64,000 nt of DNA from Anthoceros angustus (Eukaryota > Streptophyta > Anthocerotopsida > Anthocerotales > Anthocerotaceae): positions 248,001 to 312,000 of the forward strand of contig VJWM01000172.1 of assembly GCA_010909165.1 (NCBI GenBank), read 5' to 3'. The position numbers and the translations under genes are program-made. The notes under the pieces are model-generated. The model did no database searches, was not told the DNA's origin, and saw only the letters and a program-made list of their open reading frames with translations. Within the stretch, counting starts at the first letter, position 1. Every line of letters begins with the position of its first letter. Shown here one piece after another: positions 51,348 through 63,803 of this stretch.

Positions 51348-54300
51348 AGTGGTAGGAGGGTAGGCCCTACGTTTGTTGTTGGTTGGAGGTTACGAGGTGG
51401 CGATTCGAGCGGCCTTGAGGCTGCCTGTCGAGTTGGTGGTTGAGGATGTGCCAATTGTGGGGCGATGGAAAAGAATAGTGGAAGATCACGGGTGGTGAAG
51501 TCGGCGTTGCAATGTAGGGGTCCCTCGTGCATGGTGACCCTCTTGCCGTGGAGTGTGGAGCTACGGTCATAGGGTGTCGTTGTAGGTGCAGGCGATGATT
51601 GGTAACACGATGAGGCGTGGTATACGTGGGTGAGTTGAGGTTGCTCGATTGTGTGAGGGAGCTTGGGGTGTGAAGAGGTGTGTGGTTTGTGCCTTGGATC
51701 TTTGGTGACTTGACAAACAAGAGTCTCATGGGACGAAACCTATTGTATAGCGACTGGGATAAGTGTGGCCACTAGGTGAATCTAAGCCCGTGGTTTTCCT
51801 CCCACTCCACAAGCCATATTTCTCATAAAAGCCTCCTTCATGCCGCGACCACCATTCCATAGTCTATCCAAGTCGCAATGGCAAATGTGCCAAAGGCATC
51901 GTGCTCTAGTCTATCTTACATTACAAGATCATCTCCCTTATCTTATAACTATAATTCTGTGATAGTAATATATAATAAACTATTTATTATTTTTATATAC
52001 ATGCATAACTTTATAATAAATAGGTAATTAAATATCATGTAATTATATTTTTATTACCATAAGATATAATTGTAAAATACCGTTTTACTTTATGGTGGTA
52101 ATTACCACCGAAATAATCTTGTGTTGGGTCTTACCATAATACTCACAAGCCACCTTGCGTGGCCTTCAGTAGACAATGATCATGAGGAGCTTGTCATTCG
52201 ATTCCTTATTGTTCAATGAAGAATTATACTTAAAATATATATTTAAATGTTTTTATTTGAGTTTCTTTCCAAAACACGCCTACAACACCCTGCGCATCAT
52301 CTTTGTTAAATGTTTTGATTGCTAGGAAAAAGGCCATGGGTGGCTAGACATGGTTGATAGGTTTGTCCAATAAAATAGAAGTATTCTATGTATCTACTAA
52401 AGATTGGTTATTACATTCACCTTCCCTCATCTTCCTAATTTACATCTTAAAAACATTAAGCATGTGTTCTTTATAATGCTCCTTCAACTAATGTGCACCA
52501 ATGAACCATGCATGCATTTTTATAAGTTGAATAAGCACCTGCGTAAATTTGGATTATGCCACTATAACATGTGTGAGTTCATAAGTACGAAATCACTTGA
52601 CGATGAATGAGCGAATATAAGTAAGCAAAAGTCCATCGGTCAATTGAAATGCGTACTCGTTAACTTTAAAGCGGTTTTCCTCTTGAGTAAAAATATCATA
52701 GTCGGTTAGTATTGAACAAGGTAACTCTGGCGGACCAAGTACCGCATGGGGCTCCATTATACTTTAATCCCAAAGCAGAATCTCGGGGCCAAATCTATTT
52801 TGTTCCACAATATTTGCGATACTCTGTACTTGTCAAGTAGCGTCTATGTAGAAAGGGTTTCTCTTGAAATCCCTATTTGCACCAGACGTGGCGGACCCTT
52901 TTGCACTTGAAAAATCTACACTATAACTTGACCTTTTGGTATTTCTCTGCAGACGGATCACCGCAACCTTTTGAATAATTGTTTTGATACACGTTATTTG
53001 AGATTGTAGATTGCAATGCGTGGAAAAATCTAAAGTCCCATTCTCGTTCGGCTTTTTCTTTCAAAGCTGGACACATAATTAAATGCGAAAACTTATGCGC
53101 GCACTTACATCTAAATAGTCTCCAACACACGGCAATCATTGCTAGGTGTTTGGCGTACTCTAAACGTTTAGAGTTTTTAGAGCTTGCTGTAATTACGTGC
53201 GCAAACTTATTTGCGCACCAACCTTTCATTCATACCGAGTCAATCCTAAGACCATACTCTCGCTCTGGGAATTTTACAGGACTTTGTTTCCTGACATTGG
53301 GACAATAATATCTTCGTTGACATGATGCTCTTGATCCGCGTGCGGCGAGAATGAGAGTGCCATGAGTGCCGGAGCTAGGCCCATGCCAAATGTCTCAAGA
53401 TTCAAAAGATGCAACAGTTCTCACTACTAGTTCAAAGTTTTAACCACTAGAAAAAGATGAGGGCTAAGTAAAGATAAGAACATATCCACATTAGGAGGTG
53501 ACCAAAAGGTTGAAAGCGTCGAAGGAGCCCTTTAAAACAATAAAAATATTAAAAACCAAAAATTCAAAAATATCAAAATTTTAGGGCAAGTCTTTGTCTA
53601 AAAAATTGGACTTTTGGGGTTTTTAGATTTTGCTCTTTTTCTTTGGATGAACCATCAGGAATGCACTAGGAGGCATGGTTCATGCTCCTAAACCTTTCTT
53701 GACCTTGGGTGCACCTTGGTGCACAGCCTCCTTGCCCTTGGTGCACGCATTGGTGTCGCACACAGGCCTCCTTGCTTATGGTGTGCGCTGCAAGTGCGCA
53801 CAGACCTGCCCCCTAGTGCCGCGTGCTTGTTCACCAGTGGGCCCCTTGGCATGTTTGATGATAACGGTATAGGTCACCGCCAAAAGAGACTAAACACCGT
53901 AAAGGATAAAAGGGATAGGGTGTTCTTCATCGCATTAGGGCATAGGATAGATATATGAGAGCGGTCTAGATGAACCTCCGTGATGTCGCTACTTGTTATT
54001 TTGTCGGGAGTTTCGGCACATCCTCGGACCTTCAAAAGGACATGTTTCCCCATTAGAAGATCATTTTTGGCGTTCTTTTGCACAGGCGTGCACATGTTTG
54101 TGCATAAGCGTTTAAATAGCGCGCCTTGCTCCCAGTATACAAAAACATATAAAACCACATAAAATGCGGACTACATGGACATTATGGAACAATGAGGTCA
54201 GCGGCCCTTCATCACACCGACTAAAGGGCGTAAGCATGGTTTGGTGCCACATATTAGTACCAAATGTCACAACACAATTGGTCACCTTGAGAGAGAGTGT

Positions 54301-54459
54301 GAAGGATAGAATTGAACTTTCAAATCTCACTTGTGATTATTTGACTTTTTGCCTCACATAATTTACTTCTATTAATTTATTTTAGGTTAAACTTACTTAT
54401 ATAAAGTAATATAAAATTACATAACCTTTCTTACTTCACATTAGCTGGAATAACCTTCG

Positions 54460-55240
54460 TTGGCGGGCTTGAGCTTTGTGCACCACGACCCGCCGCAGCC
54501 CTCCTACCTTCGCCCCGTCTCGTGGGCGCCCTGTCGCCACGCTCCTTTCTGCATGCATCCTTACATCTTTGTCGTGGCCTTTGCGTGTCCCGTGGTGTGG
54601 GTGCCATCTGTGGAGGAGGCTCCTTTGGAGAATCGTGGGATATGGGTGGCATGATGGAGATGGAAGCTCATACAAGGCATCAATGTCCGGGCGACATGCT
54701 TCTTAAGGGTTTGAAGGAGCTTGTTGAGGTCTTTGAAGTTATCTGGCGTGGTTTGAGCCATATCATGCTAGTGAAGGCTACAAGTTCAACGCTACTACAA
54801 GGTTGCTTCACGAGGAGTGGCGAACGTGGATGAGCTTCTTCTTGATTTATGGGCGGCCTTCGCGATTACAACGGACAAAAGTCCCCGCTACATGGTGCTT
54901 GGTATTCTCTTGGAAGTTGTTGCATAAGTGTGGGCTTTGTGTCCTGCGAGGCCGAGAAGGTGAAGGCTGAAGAAAGCTCAAAACCGGTGGAAGAGGAGCA
55001 TGAGGAACATGAGGAGGAGGTGGGGGAGGCCGAGCTTGTGAGAGGGAGGAAGCACGGCCTGTGGTTTGAGGGCTGTGACACGGTCACAGTCGTGGAAGTA
55101 GAGGCGATGGAGAGAGGGACACTGTCTCCTCTCCAGTAAAGAAGGCCTCTTCTTCCAAACTACTTGATACGGAGGGTGCGGGAGGCGGTGGCGGTGAGAG
55201 CGCAAGCGGACACACATGCAAGGGACAAGAAGGCAGTTGA
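54460..55240 (+). pseudogene. Array ORF copy in unit 3, with deletion
   Basis: The head is shortened and the MAASNPLHGIRRE block is missing (GTGGGTGCCATCTGTGGAGG at 54596). Frames then give LKGLKELVEVFEVIW, the YKFN..TR region, and EEEHEEHEEEVG in pieces. Confidence 0.4.
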
Positions 55241-55836
55241 CAGGTTGTCCGAGACGCATGCGCATAGGGTTTAGGCCATGGTTTTGCCTTCCACGGAAGA
55301 AAGATCCGGCAGGTTTGCATCAGTGTTGTTTGTTGTCGTTGATCCATTTATGTTGTGCACATCTGTCCATAGCATGCGCCGGTAAGGGAGGATTTCTTCT
55401 GAAGCCACCATTTTGTGCCCGCTGTCACAGCATTTTGAATTGTGTCTGACTTGGGCTGCTGAGCATTTGCCCAATTGTTTCTCAGCCTTGTGGACCTCCA
55501 ATTTAAATTGCCACGAACGAGTACAAGGCACCTGTGTAAATGAAATAGAAGTGGTGCGAGCCGAGAATGCGAAACCGATGGATGAACACCTATGAACACC
55601 TACAAAACCAACAAAACCAAACCAACTTGGTTTTAATGAAATAGGGTTGGAAGAGATTTTTCCAAAACCCTTTTGATGAGAAACCCTTCCTACACAGACG
55701 TTTGATCCGAAGGGCATATTTTGAACTTTGCAACAAACTCGAAATCTGCAATTTTTAAAACTATTTTTCATTCAAAAGTAGATTTTTGATTTGATATCAC
55801 AATGAAAAATACCCTTATAGTGGCAATATTCTAAAC

Positions 55837-56030
55837 CAAAATAAGTTGACGAAAATAATATCTTGCAATGTATTCATCCAAGTACAAGAAGAAGAGAATC
55901 AATTGCCACAACGAACAATTTAGCATCAATTCTTGAAAGATGAACATTTTCATACCATACTTGTACTCAAGATGTATTTTCACTATATTTGGGTGGTCCA
56001 AACTATGCTTGTTGGTAGCGACAAGTTGTT
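55837..56030 (-). pseudogene. Antisense protein-kinase exon fragment, unit 3
   Basis: Open through the fragment with ELMLNCSLWQLI in place of ELMRNCSLWQLI. Confidence 0.55.
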
Positions 56031-56410
56031 GATGGAAAGGTGTATTTTGAGATAAGCGCTTGGTCGATTAATGTTTGAGCACCTCAAAATCATGTCAGTG
56101 AAAGTCAAAGAAGAGTGCAACAACTTGGTATTGGTTTCCAAGGATTATCTCCGTCTTTAGCTACAACGCGTTGTTAACCAATCGTCTCGGTTTTTCTTCA
56201 CTCAAAGTTTTCTAAGTTCTTTGGGTTGGTGGTGTCTTAGCCTCATATCGCATAAAGCATTTTAGTTTCTCACCCTCCTTTCTCTCTTGGTCCTTTATAA
56301 TCATTTCATATGGAGCAATTGTGTTCTACCAATGCGTATCATCTATGTAAGAAGGTAGGTCTATTTTCTTATCTATAATTTTTTGGGTTCAATAATGTAG
56401 TGAGCAGGCT

Positions 56411-56690
56411 GGTTCTTTCATGCTTCACCTACATAGAGTTGGAACTTTACATTCTGCAGTGATTTATGAACGTTTTGTAGTGAGCAGGCTGGTTCTTTCA
56501 TGCTTCACCTACATAGAGTTGGAACTTTACGATACGCAAGGTGATTTATGAAACGTTTTGTAGTGAGCGGGCTGGTTCTTTCATGCTTCACCTACATAAA
56601 GTTTGGAACTTAGGTTCTTTCATGCTTCACCTACATAAAGTTTGGAACTTTACATTCGAGGTGATTTATGTAAAACGTTTTGCAAGGTCT
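56411..56690. repeat. 81-bp minisatellite, unit 3
   Basis: Starts at 56411, 56491, 56574 and 56613; again the 39-bp step precedes the last copy. Confidence 0.85.
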
Positions 56691-58502
56691 TTATCTCTGC
56701 TAACATAATCAACTTTGTACTCTATGTTTCTTTGCATGCAGTTTTTACTACTAGATTATGCAACAAACATAGTTTTCCATCTATGTATTTCCTCCATATT
56801 TCACTGCGCGTTATGTAGGACTATGCATTATATATATGTAGGGGCGCATTATGCATTCCACCCTTTCGTTCTTGCGGATGAAAGTTTCTACCTCTATTCT
56901 GCGGGGTTTTTACCTTTTGTTACTGCGATGATTTTGATTCTTTAAAGGTATTGTATATTTATTAATTATAATAAAATTCAAAATACAGAACTTAACTCTC
57001 TTTCTAAAATCACCGAATTACCACGTTAGAGAGCGGCGGCCCGTCAGCTGAAACCCTCGCCGTTACGTGGTATTGATTTTCTTCATAATTCACCGTGAAC
57101 AACAGTGGGCGTCATGCGCAAAAGTGTTTGGTTTGTATGTCGTGGGAAGTCGGTGGTAATAACCTAGGCACACAAGGTGTCTGCGTGCCTTGAGTTCTAT
57201 GACTACGAGGCCGTTGTGTTGTTGATGTGATGGGGGAGTGTTCTGCATGGTAACCTCTCACTTTTTGAGGAATTATGGATTCTCTTTTTGAGCACCTTTG
57301 GAATGTAGACTATGGTGATTCTGCATGCGGGCTGTGTTTCTGTTGTGAACAAGCAGAATCCATCCAAGAAGTTTACATTGTTGCAACTTCAAAACAAGGT
57401 TATATTCTGGTTTTCATTGCCCTTTATGGTGACCGGCGACACCTTTGGTGCCTCTCAACTCAGTGCTTTCGGGAACTGATAAAGAGGTAGCTCAAGAGCT
57501 TGGTTTACTTGAGATGTGCGGGGCACATTCTTTTCTTCTCTGGAAACACTAGAAGTTTGAAAGCATCTCATGGGAAGCGGGCACTCGGTGGTCCGGCAAT
57601 TTGTTATGAGGCTCCGATGCATTCACACAAGCTTTGCTTCACTTTTACGAGTCTTCTGCGGTATTGAGTTGCATTCAAGCCTCGGGAATCATAAGCGAGC
57701 TGTGGAGATCCAGAGATTCCAGAATCTAGCTACTACTTCAAGTGTTTAACTTTCTCGGCTAGTAGCACAACATGCCTGGATAGTGAGAACACCATCAAAC
57801 CCTCCTCATGATCACCTTGGCATTGAGATATTCTGTACCACAGTGCAGGATGCTTGATGTATCGACAATCTTGGTTTCGTTAATGTCATATGGCCGAGCG
57901 AAACACAAGGGTAATGATGGCTGCGACTCATCATCAGAGTAAGCATACTCAACTGTATGGGATACTTTCTCATGGTCTTCGTAGCACTTGGAGTGCTTGT
58001 CACAGTCCTCCGATGCGTGAGGTGCCATCCATGTCACGAGGGGCGAGGTGGCGGTAGCGATTGACCCGCTGCTCCTCTTGCCGTTCTTTGGTAGTACTGG
58101 GGGCGTCCTTTCCTGCGTGATGGCTCTGCTTTTGCCACGGACTTGGGACTTGGACAGCTATTCTAGGTGCGAACCTGCCTAGCTGTCAGCGGGCTTAGCA
58201 CGGCAGGAGCAATCTCAAGCGAAGAAGACATGGCGAGCACAGCAATCTCCCGCTCCATATGCTCAACAGACAAAAGGCGAGAAAATACATCGGGGTTATA
58301 AGCGAGATGTACCTCATCTCGGTGGCTTCCTGCAGTACAACATATGGAGTTCGAGTTGGCGGGAAGATTGAGCGTAAAAGTGTACACAAAAGATTGCAAG
58401 CGCGTTTGGGTGATGACTCAACAAGGTCTCACAGGTAGCACACGAGTGAAGACCGTGATTCGGATAACGTCTAGTCATGACCTACTCAACAAGTGGGAGT
58501 AT

Positions 58503-58941
58503 TGATATTATGTTGATATCATGACTATAGGTTTAGGATAGTTACTATAAATCATCCCTAATTTGATGTTGAGTTAGGTAGATATCTTTCGTTAGGGTTC
58601 GACTTTCGTGAATAGACACATCGTTTAGATTAAGTTTAAGTTGTCTTTTGCTTAAGCACTTTAGACTCTTTTCTTGATTCTCAATCAATATGTAATTACT
58701 TAATGTTGTAATTATTCTACATAATCCATAGAAATTGTCACTTTTGTGGGCGCTAGGTTGTAGTTGGGCGCTAGGGCTTGGAAGTTGGAGAGGCCTTGAA
58801 CTAGGCGAGATAACCTATCTTGCGCCCGCGACCTTCCGGTGGTAGGATGCGCCCTGCATGCGTTGGGATAGGTGTCTCCTCCCACGTAGGAATGAGGGTG
58901 TCTTGGCCACCGGTCGCTGGATCTCCTACAACTCTCCTACA
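58503..58941 (+). repeat. LTR-like block 4
   Basis: 439 bp, same borders and preceding polypurine tract. Confidence 0.6.
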
Positions 58942-60778
58942 AGTGGTAGGAGGTGGGCCCTAATTGTTTGTTGTTGGTTGTAGGTTACGGTGGCGATTCG
59001 GCGGAGGCAGCAGGAGCAGCTGTGTCGAGTTGGTGGTTGAGGATGTGCCAATTGTGGGAAGGCGATGGAAAAGAATAGTGGAAGATCACGGGTGGTGAAG
59101 TCGCGTTGCAATGTAGGGGGTCCCTCGTGCATGGTACGACCCTGCCGTGGAGTGTGGAGCTACGGTCATAGGGTGTCGTTGTAGGTGCAGGCGATGATTG
59201 GTAACCGTAGGCGTGGGCTGTCTCATGGAGTGAGTTGAGGTTGCTCCAGGTTGTGTGAGGGAGCTTGGGGTGTGAAGAGGTGTGTGGTTTGTGCCTTGGA
59301 TGCTGGTGACTTGACAAACAAGAGTCTCATGGGACGAAACCTATTGTACTTAGCGACGTGGGATAAGTGTGGCCACTAGAGGTGAATCTAAGCCCGTGGT
59401 TTTCCTCCCACACTCCACAAGCCATATTTCTGCGAAAGCCTCCTTCATGCCGCGACCACGCATTCCATAGTCTATCCGTCGCAATGGCAAATGTGCCAAA
59501 GGCATCATGCTCTAGTCTATCTTACATTACAAGATCATCTCCCTTATCTTATAACTATAATTCTGATAGTAATATATAATAAACTATTTATTATTTTTAT
59601 ATACATGCATAACTTTATAATAAATAGGTAATTAAATATCATGTAATTATATTTTTATTACCATAAGATATAATTGTAAAATACCGTTTTACTTTATGGT
59701 GGTAATTACCAAAAATAATCTTGTGTTGGGGTCTTACCCATAATACTCACAAGCCACGCGTGGCCTTCAGTAGACAATGATCATGAGGAGCTTGTCATTC
59801 GATTCCTTATTGTTCAATGAAGAATTATACTTAAAATATATATTTAAATGTTTTTATTTGAGTTTCTTTCCAAAACCGCCTACAACACCCTGCGCATCAT
59901 CTTTGTTAAATGTTTGATTAGGAAAAGGCCATGGGTGGCTAGACATGGTTGATAGGTTTGTCCAATAAAATAGAAGTATTCTATGTATCTACTAAAGATT
60001 GGGTTATTACATTCACCTTCCCTCATCTTCCTAATTTACATCTTAAAAACATTAAGCATGTGTTCTTTATAATGCTCCTTCAACATAATGTGCACACCAA
60101 TGAACCATGCATGCATTTTATAAGTTGAATAAGCACACGTAAATTTGGATTATGCCACTATAACATGTGTGAGTTCATAGCGAAATCACTTGACGATGAA
60201 TGAGCGAATATAAGTAAGCAAAAGTCCATCGGTCAATTGAAATGCGTACTCGTTAACTTTATGGTTTTCCTCTTGAGTAAAAATATCATAGTCGGTTAGT
60301 ATTCTAACAAGGTAACTCTGGCGGACCAAGTACCGCATGGGGCTCCATTATACTTTAATCCCAAAGCGAATCTCGAGCCAAATCTATTTTTGTTCCACAA
60401 TATTTGCGATACTCAGTGCTTGTCAAGTAGCGTCTATGTAGAAAGGGGTTTCTCTTGAAATCCCTATTTGCACCGACGTGGCGGACCCCTTTGCACTTGA
60501 AAAAATCTACACTATAACCAGCCTTTTGGTATTTCTCTGAGATCACCGCAACCTTTTGAATAATTGTTTTGATACACGTTATTTGAGATTGTAGATTGCA
60601 AGTACGTGGAAAAATCTAAAGTCCCATTCTCGTTCGGCTTTTCTTTCAAAGCTGGACACATAATTGTGCGAAAACTTATGCGCGCACTTACATCTAAATA
60701 GTCTCCAACACGGCAATCATTGCTAGGTGTTTGGCGATACTCTAAGCGTTTAGAGTTTTTAGAGCTTGCTGTAATTCT

Positions 60779-60802
60779 GGTGCGCAAACTTATTTGCGCA
60801 CC
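60779..60802. repeat. Perfect 10-bp stem hairpin in unit 4
   Basis: GGTGCGCAAA, loop CTTA, TTTGCGCACC. The matching site in unit 1 (33349-33372) has one arm shortened. A related GTGCGCAAACTTATGCGCGC lies about 110 bp upstream in unit 1. Confidence 0.75.
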
Positions 60803-62076
60803 AACCTTTCATTCATACCAGTCAATCCTAAGACCATACTCTCGCTTTGGGAATTTTACAGGACTTTGTTTCCTAGACATTGGGACAATAATATCTTCGT
60901 TGACATGATGCTCTTGATCCGCGTGCAGTGCGAGAATGAGAGTGCCATGGTCTGCACTTGAGCTAGGCCCATGCCAAATGTCTCAAGATTCAAAAGATGC
61001 AACAGGTTCTCACTACTAGTTCAAAGTTTTAACCACTAGAAAAAGATGAGGGCTAAGTAAAGATAAGAACATATCCACATTAGGAGGTGACCAAAAGGTT
61101 GAAAAGCGTCGAAGGAGCCCTTTAAAACAATAAAAATATTAAAAACCAAAATTCAAAAATATCAAAATTTTAGGGCAAGACACTTGTCTAAAAATTGGAC
61201 TTTTGGGGTTTTTTAGATTTTGCTCTTTTTCTTTGGATGAACCATCTGAATGCACTAGGAGGCATGAACCATGTGGGTTCATGCTCCTAGGCCTTTCTTG
61301 ACCTTGGGTGCACGACTGCACGCACTGGCCTCCTTGCCCCTTGGTGCACGACAGGCGCACTGGCCTCCTTGCCCCTTGGTGTGCGCACAAGTGCGCGCAC
61401 CTGCCCCCTAGTGCACGTACTTGTTCACCCACCGGGCCCCTTGGCATGTTTGATGATAACCTGCTAGGTCACCGCCAAAAGACTAAACACCGTAAAGGAT
61501 AAAAGGGGATAGGGTGTTCTTCATCGCATTAGGGCATAGGATAGATATATGAGAGCGGTCTAGATGAACCTCCGATGTCGCTACTTGTTATTTTGTCGGG
61601 AGTTTCGCACATCCTCGGACCTTCAAAGGACATGTTTCCCCATTAGAAGATCATTTTTCGCTCTTTTGCTTTTTGCCTGCACATGTTTGTGCATAAGCGT
61701 TGTTTAGACGCCAGCACTTATGCGCCTAGGCTCCCTGGTATACAAAACATATAAAACCACATAAAATGCGAGACTACGGACATGACGAAATTATGGAACA
61801 ATGAGGTCATCGGCCTTCATCACACCGACTAAAGGGCGTAAGCATGGTTTGGTGCCACATATTAGTACCAAATGTCACAACACAATTGGTCACCTTGAGA
61901 GAGTGTGAAGGATAGAATTGAACTTTCAAATCTCACTTGTGATTATTTAATGACTTTTTTGCCTCCCGTAATTTACTTCTATTAATTTATTTTAGGTTAA
62001 ACTTACTTATATAAAGTAATATAAAATTACATAACCTTTCTTACTTCACATTCGCTGGAAACCCGACTGTTGAGCT

Positions 62077-63030
62077 TTGTGCACACGACCGGCCTTTGCC
62101 CTCCCCTACCTTAGTCTCGCCAGGCCACTATCGCCACTCTGCACGCGATTATCCTTCACGTTTATGTTTACATGTCCCACGGCCGCTGCTCGTCTTCCCT
62201 CCCTCCTTCCATCCCCGCCCCACATTTCTTTGTCGTGGCCTTTGCTGTGCCGCCTGCCGTCTTGTGGAGGTGTGGGTGCCATGGCCGCCAGCAATCCTCT
62301 ACACGGAATAAGAAGAGAATGCACGTCTGCCGAGCGAACGTGTGCTATCGTCGTGGAGGAGGCTCCTTGGAATCGTGGGATATGGAGTGGCATGATGGAG
62401 ATGGAAAGCTCCGACAAAGGCATCAATGTCCGGACGACATGCTTCTTAAGGGTTTGAAGGAGCTTGTTGGAGGTCTGAAGTTATCACAACGTGGTTTGGG
62501 AGCCATATCATGCTAGTGAAGGCTACAAGTTCAACGCTACTACAAGGTTGCTTCACGAGGAGTGGGCGAACGTGGATGAGCTTCTTCTTGATTTATGGGC
62601 GGCCTTGGCAACGGACAAAAAGTCCCCGCTACATGGTGCTTGGTATTCTCTTGGAGAAGTTGTTGCATAAGTCAAGTTAAGGTGGGCTTTGTGTCCTGCG
62701 ACCGAGAAGGTGAAGGCTGCCAAGAAGAAAGCTCAAAACCCGAGTGGGAAGAGGAGCATGAGGAACATGAGGAGGAGGTGGGGAGGCCGAGCTTGACGAG
62801 AGGGAGGAAGCACGGCTGTGAGGGGCTGTGACACACGTACAGTCGTGGAAGTAGGGCGATGGAGAGAGGGACACCTGTCTCCTCTCGAGTAAAGAAGGCC
62901 TCTTCTGCCAAACTACTTGATAAGGAGGGTGCAGGAGGCGGTGACAGAGGTAGAGAGCAGCAGGAGCAAGCAGACCTGCATGCAAGGGACAAGAAGGAGC
63001 AGGTTGACTTGACAGGTTTGTCCAGACGCA
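62077..63030 (+). pseudogene. Array ORF copy in unit 4
   Basis: Open 62077-62457 with a Pro/Leu/Arg head and GGVGAMAASNPLHGIRREC, then frame breaks. The C-terminal charged part (LLDKEGAGGGDRGREQQEQA) is well kept near 62915. Confidence 0.4.
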
Positions 63031-63607
63031 TGCGCACAGGGTTTAGGCCATGGTTTTGCCTTCCACGGAAGAAAGATCCGGCAGGTTTGCATCAGTGTTG
63101 TTTGTTGTCGTTGATCCATTTATGTTGTGCACATCTGTCCATAGCATGCGCAGGCGGGGAGGATTTCTTCTGAAGCCACCATTTTGTGCCCGCTCTCACA
63201 ACATTTGAATTGTGTCGACTTGGCCGAGCATTTGCCCAATTGTTTCTTAGCCTTGTGGACCTCAATTTAAATTGCCACGAACTGAGTACAAGGCACCAAC
63301 GTGGTGTAAATGACTCGACAGAAGTGGTGCGGCCGAGAATGCCCGAAACCGATGGATGAACACCTATGAACACCTACAAAACCAACAAAACCAAACCAAC
63401 TTATTTTAGAAATAGGGTTGGAAGAGATTTTTTCCAAAACCCCTTTTGACAGGAGAAACCCTTCCTACAGACGTTTGATCCGAAGGGCATATTTTGAACT
63501 TTGCAACAAACTCAAAATCGCAATTTTAAAACTATTTTTCATTCAAAAGTAGATTTTTGATTTGATATCACAATGAAAAATACCCTTATAGTGGCAATAT
63601 TCTAAAC

Positions 63608-63803
63608 CAAAATAAGTTGACGAAAATAATATCTTGCAATGTATTCATCCAAGTACAAGAAGAAGAGAATCAATTGCCACAACGAACAATTTCGCATCAA
63701 TTCTTGAAAGATGAACATTTTCATACCATACTTGTACTCAAGATGTATTTTCACTATATTTGGGTGGTCCAAACTATGCTTGTTGGTAACGACAAGTTGT
63801 TGA
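63608..63803 (-). pseudogene. Antisense protein-kinase exon fragment, unit 4 (best copy)
   Basis: Minus-strand frame reads NKHSLDHPNIVKIHLEYKYG, MKMFIFQELMRNCSLWQLI, then YLDEYIARYYFRQLIL. This is the order of protein-kinase subdomains IV to VIa (L.HPNIV, hinge with FIF.EL, NGSL..L-like NCSLWQL, and ...AR.Y.RQL..), closest in my memory to MAPKKK/STE11-type kinases. The codon after RQLIL is GTTTAG, so a GT splice donor may end the exon. At the other side ACCAACAAG/CAT could be an acceptor. No P-loop, catalytic HRD or DFG motif follows. It looks like one exon with intron edges, captured in reverse orientation and copied with the array. It is non-functional as a kinase. Confidence 0.6.

Larger units (their letters stand above)
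50911..58502 (+). mobile_element. Array unit 3: basic 7592-bp unit
   Basis: Carries every block once, so it is the best reference for the repeat. The region around the ATGGCCGCCAGCAAT motif is deleted here (54550-54610), which shows that even the shortest unit is not ancestral throughout. Confidence 0.65.

Noticed and set aside
55838-56158. Short plus ORF MFEHLKIMSVKVKEE near the kinase fragment
   Set aside because: Only 29 codons (56071-56158) and unrecognised; similar length frames are expected by chance.
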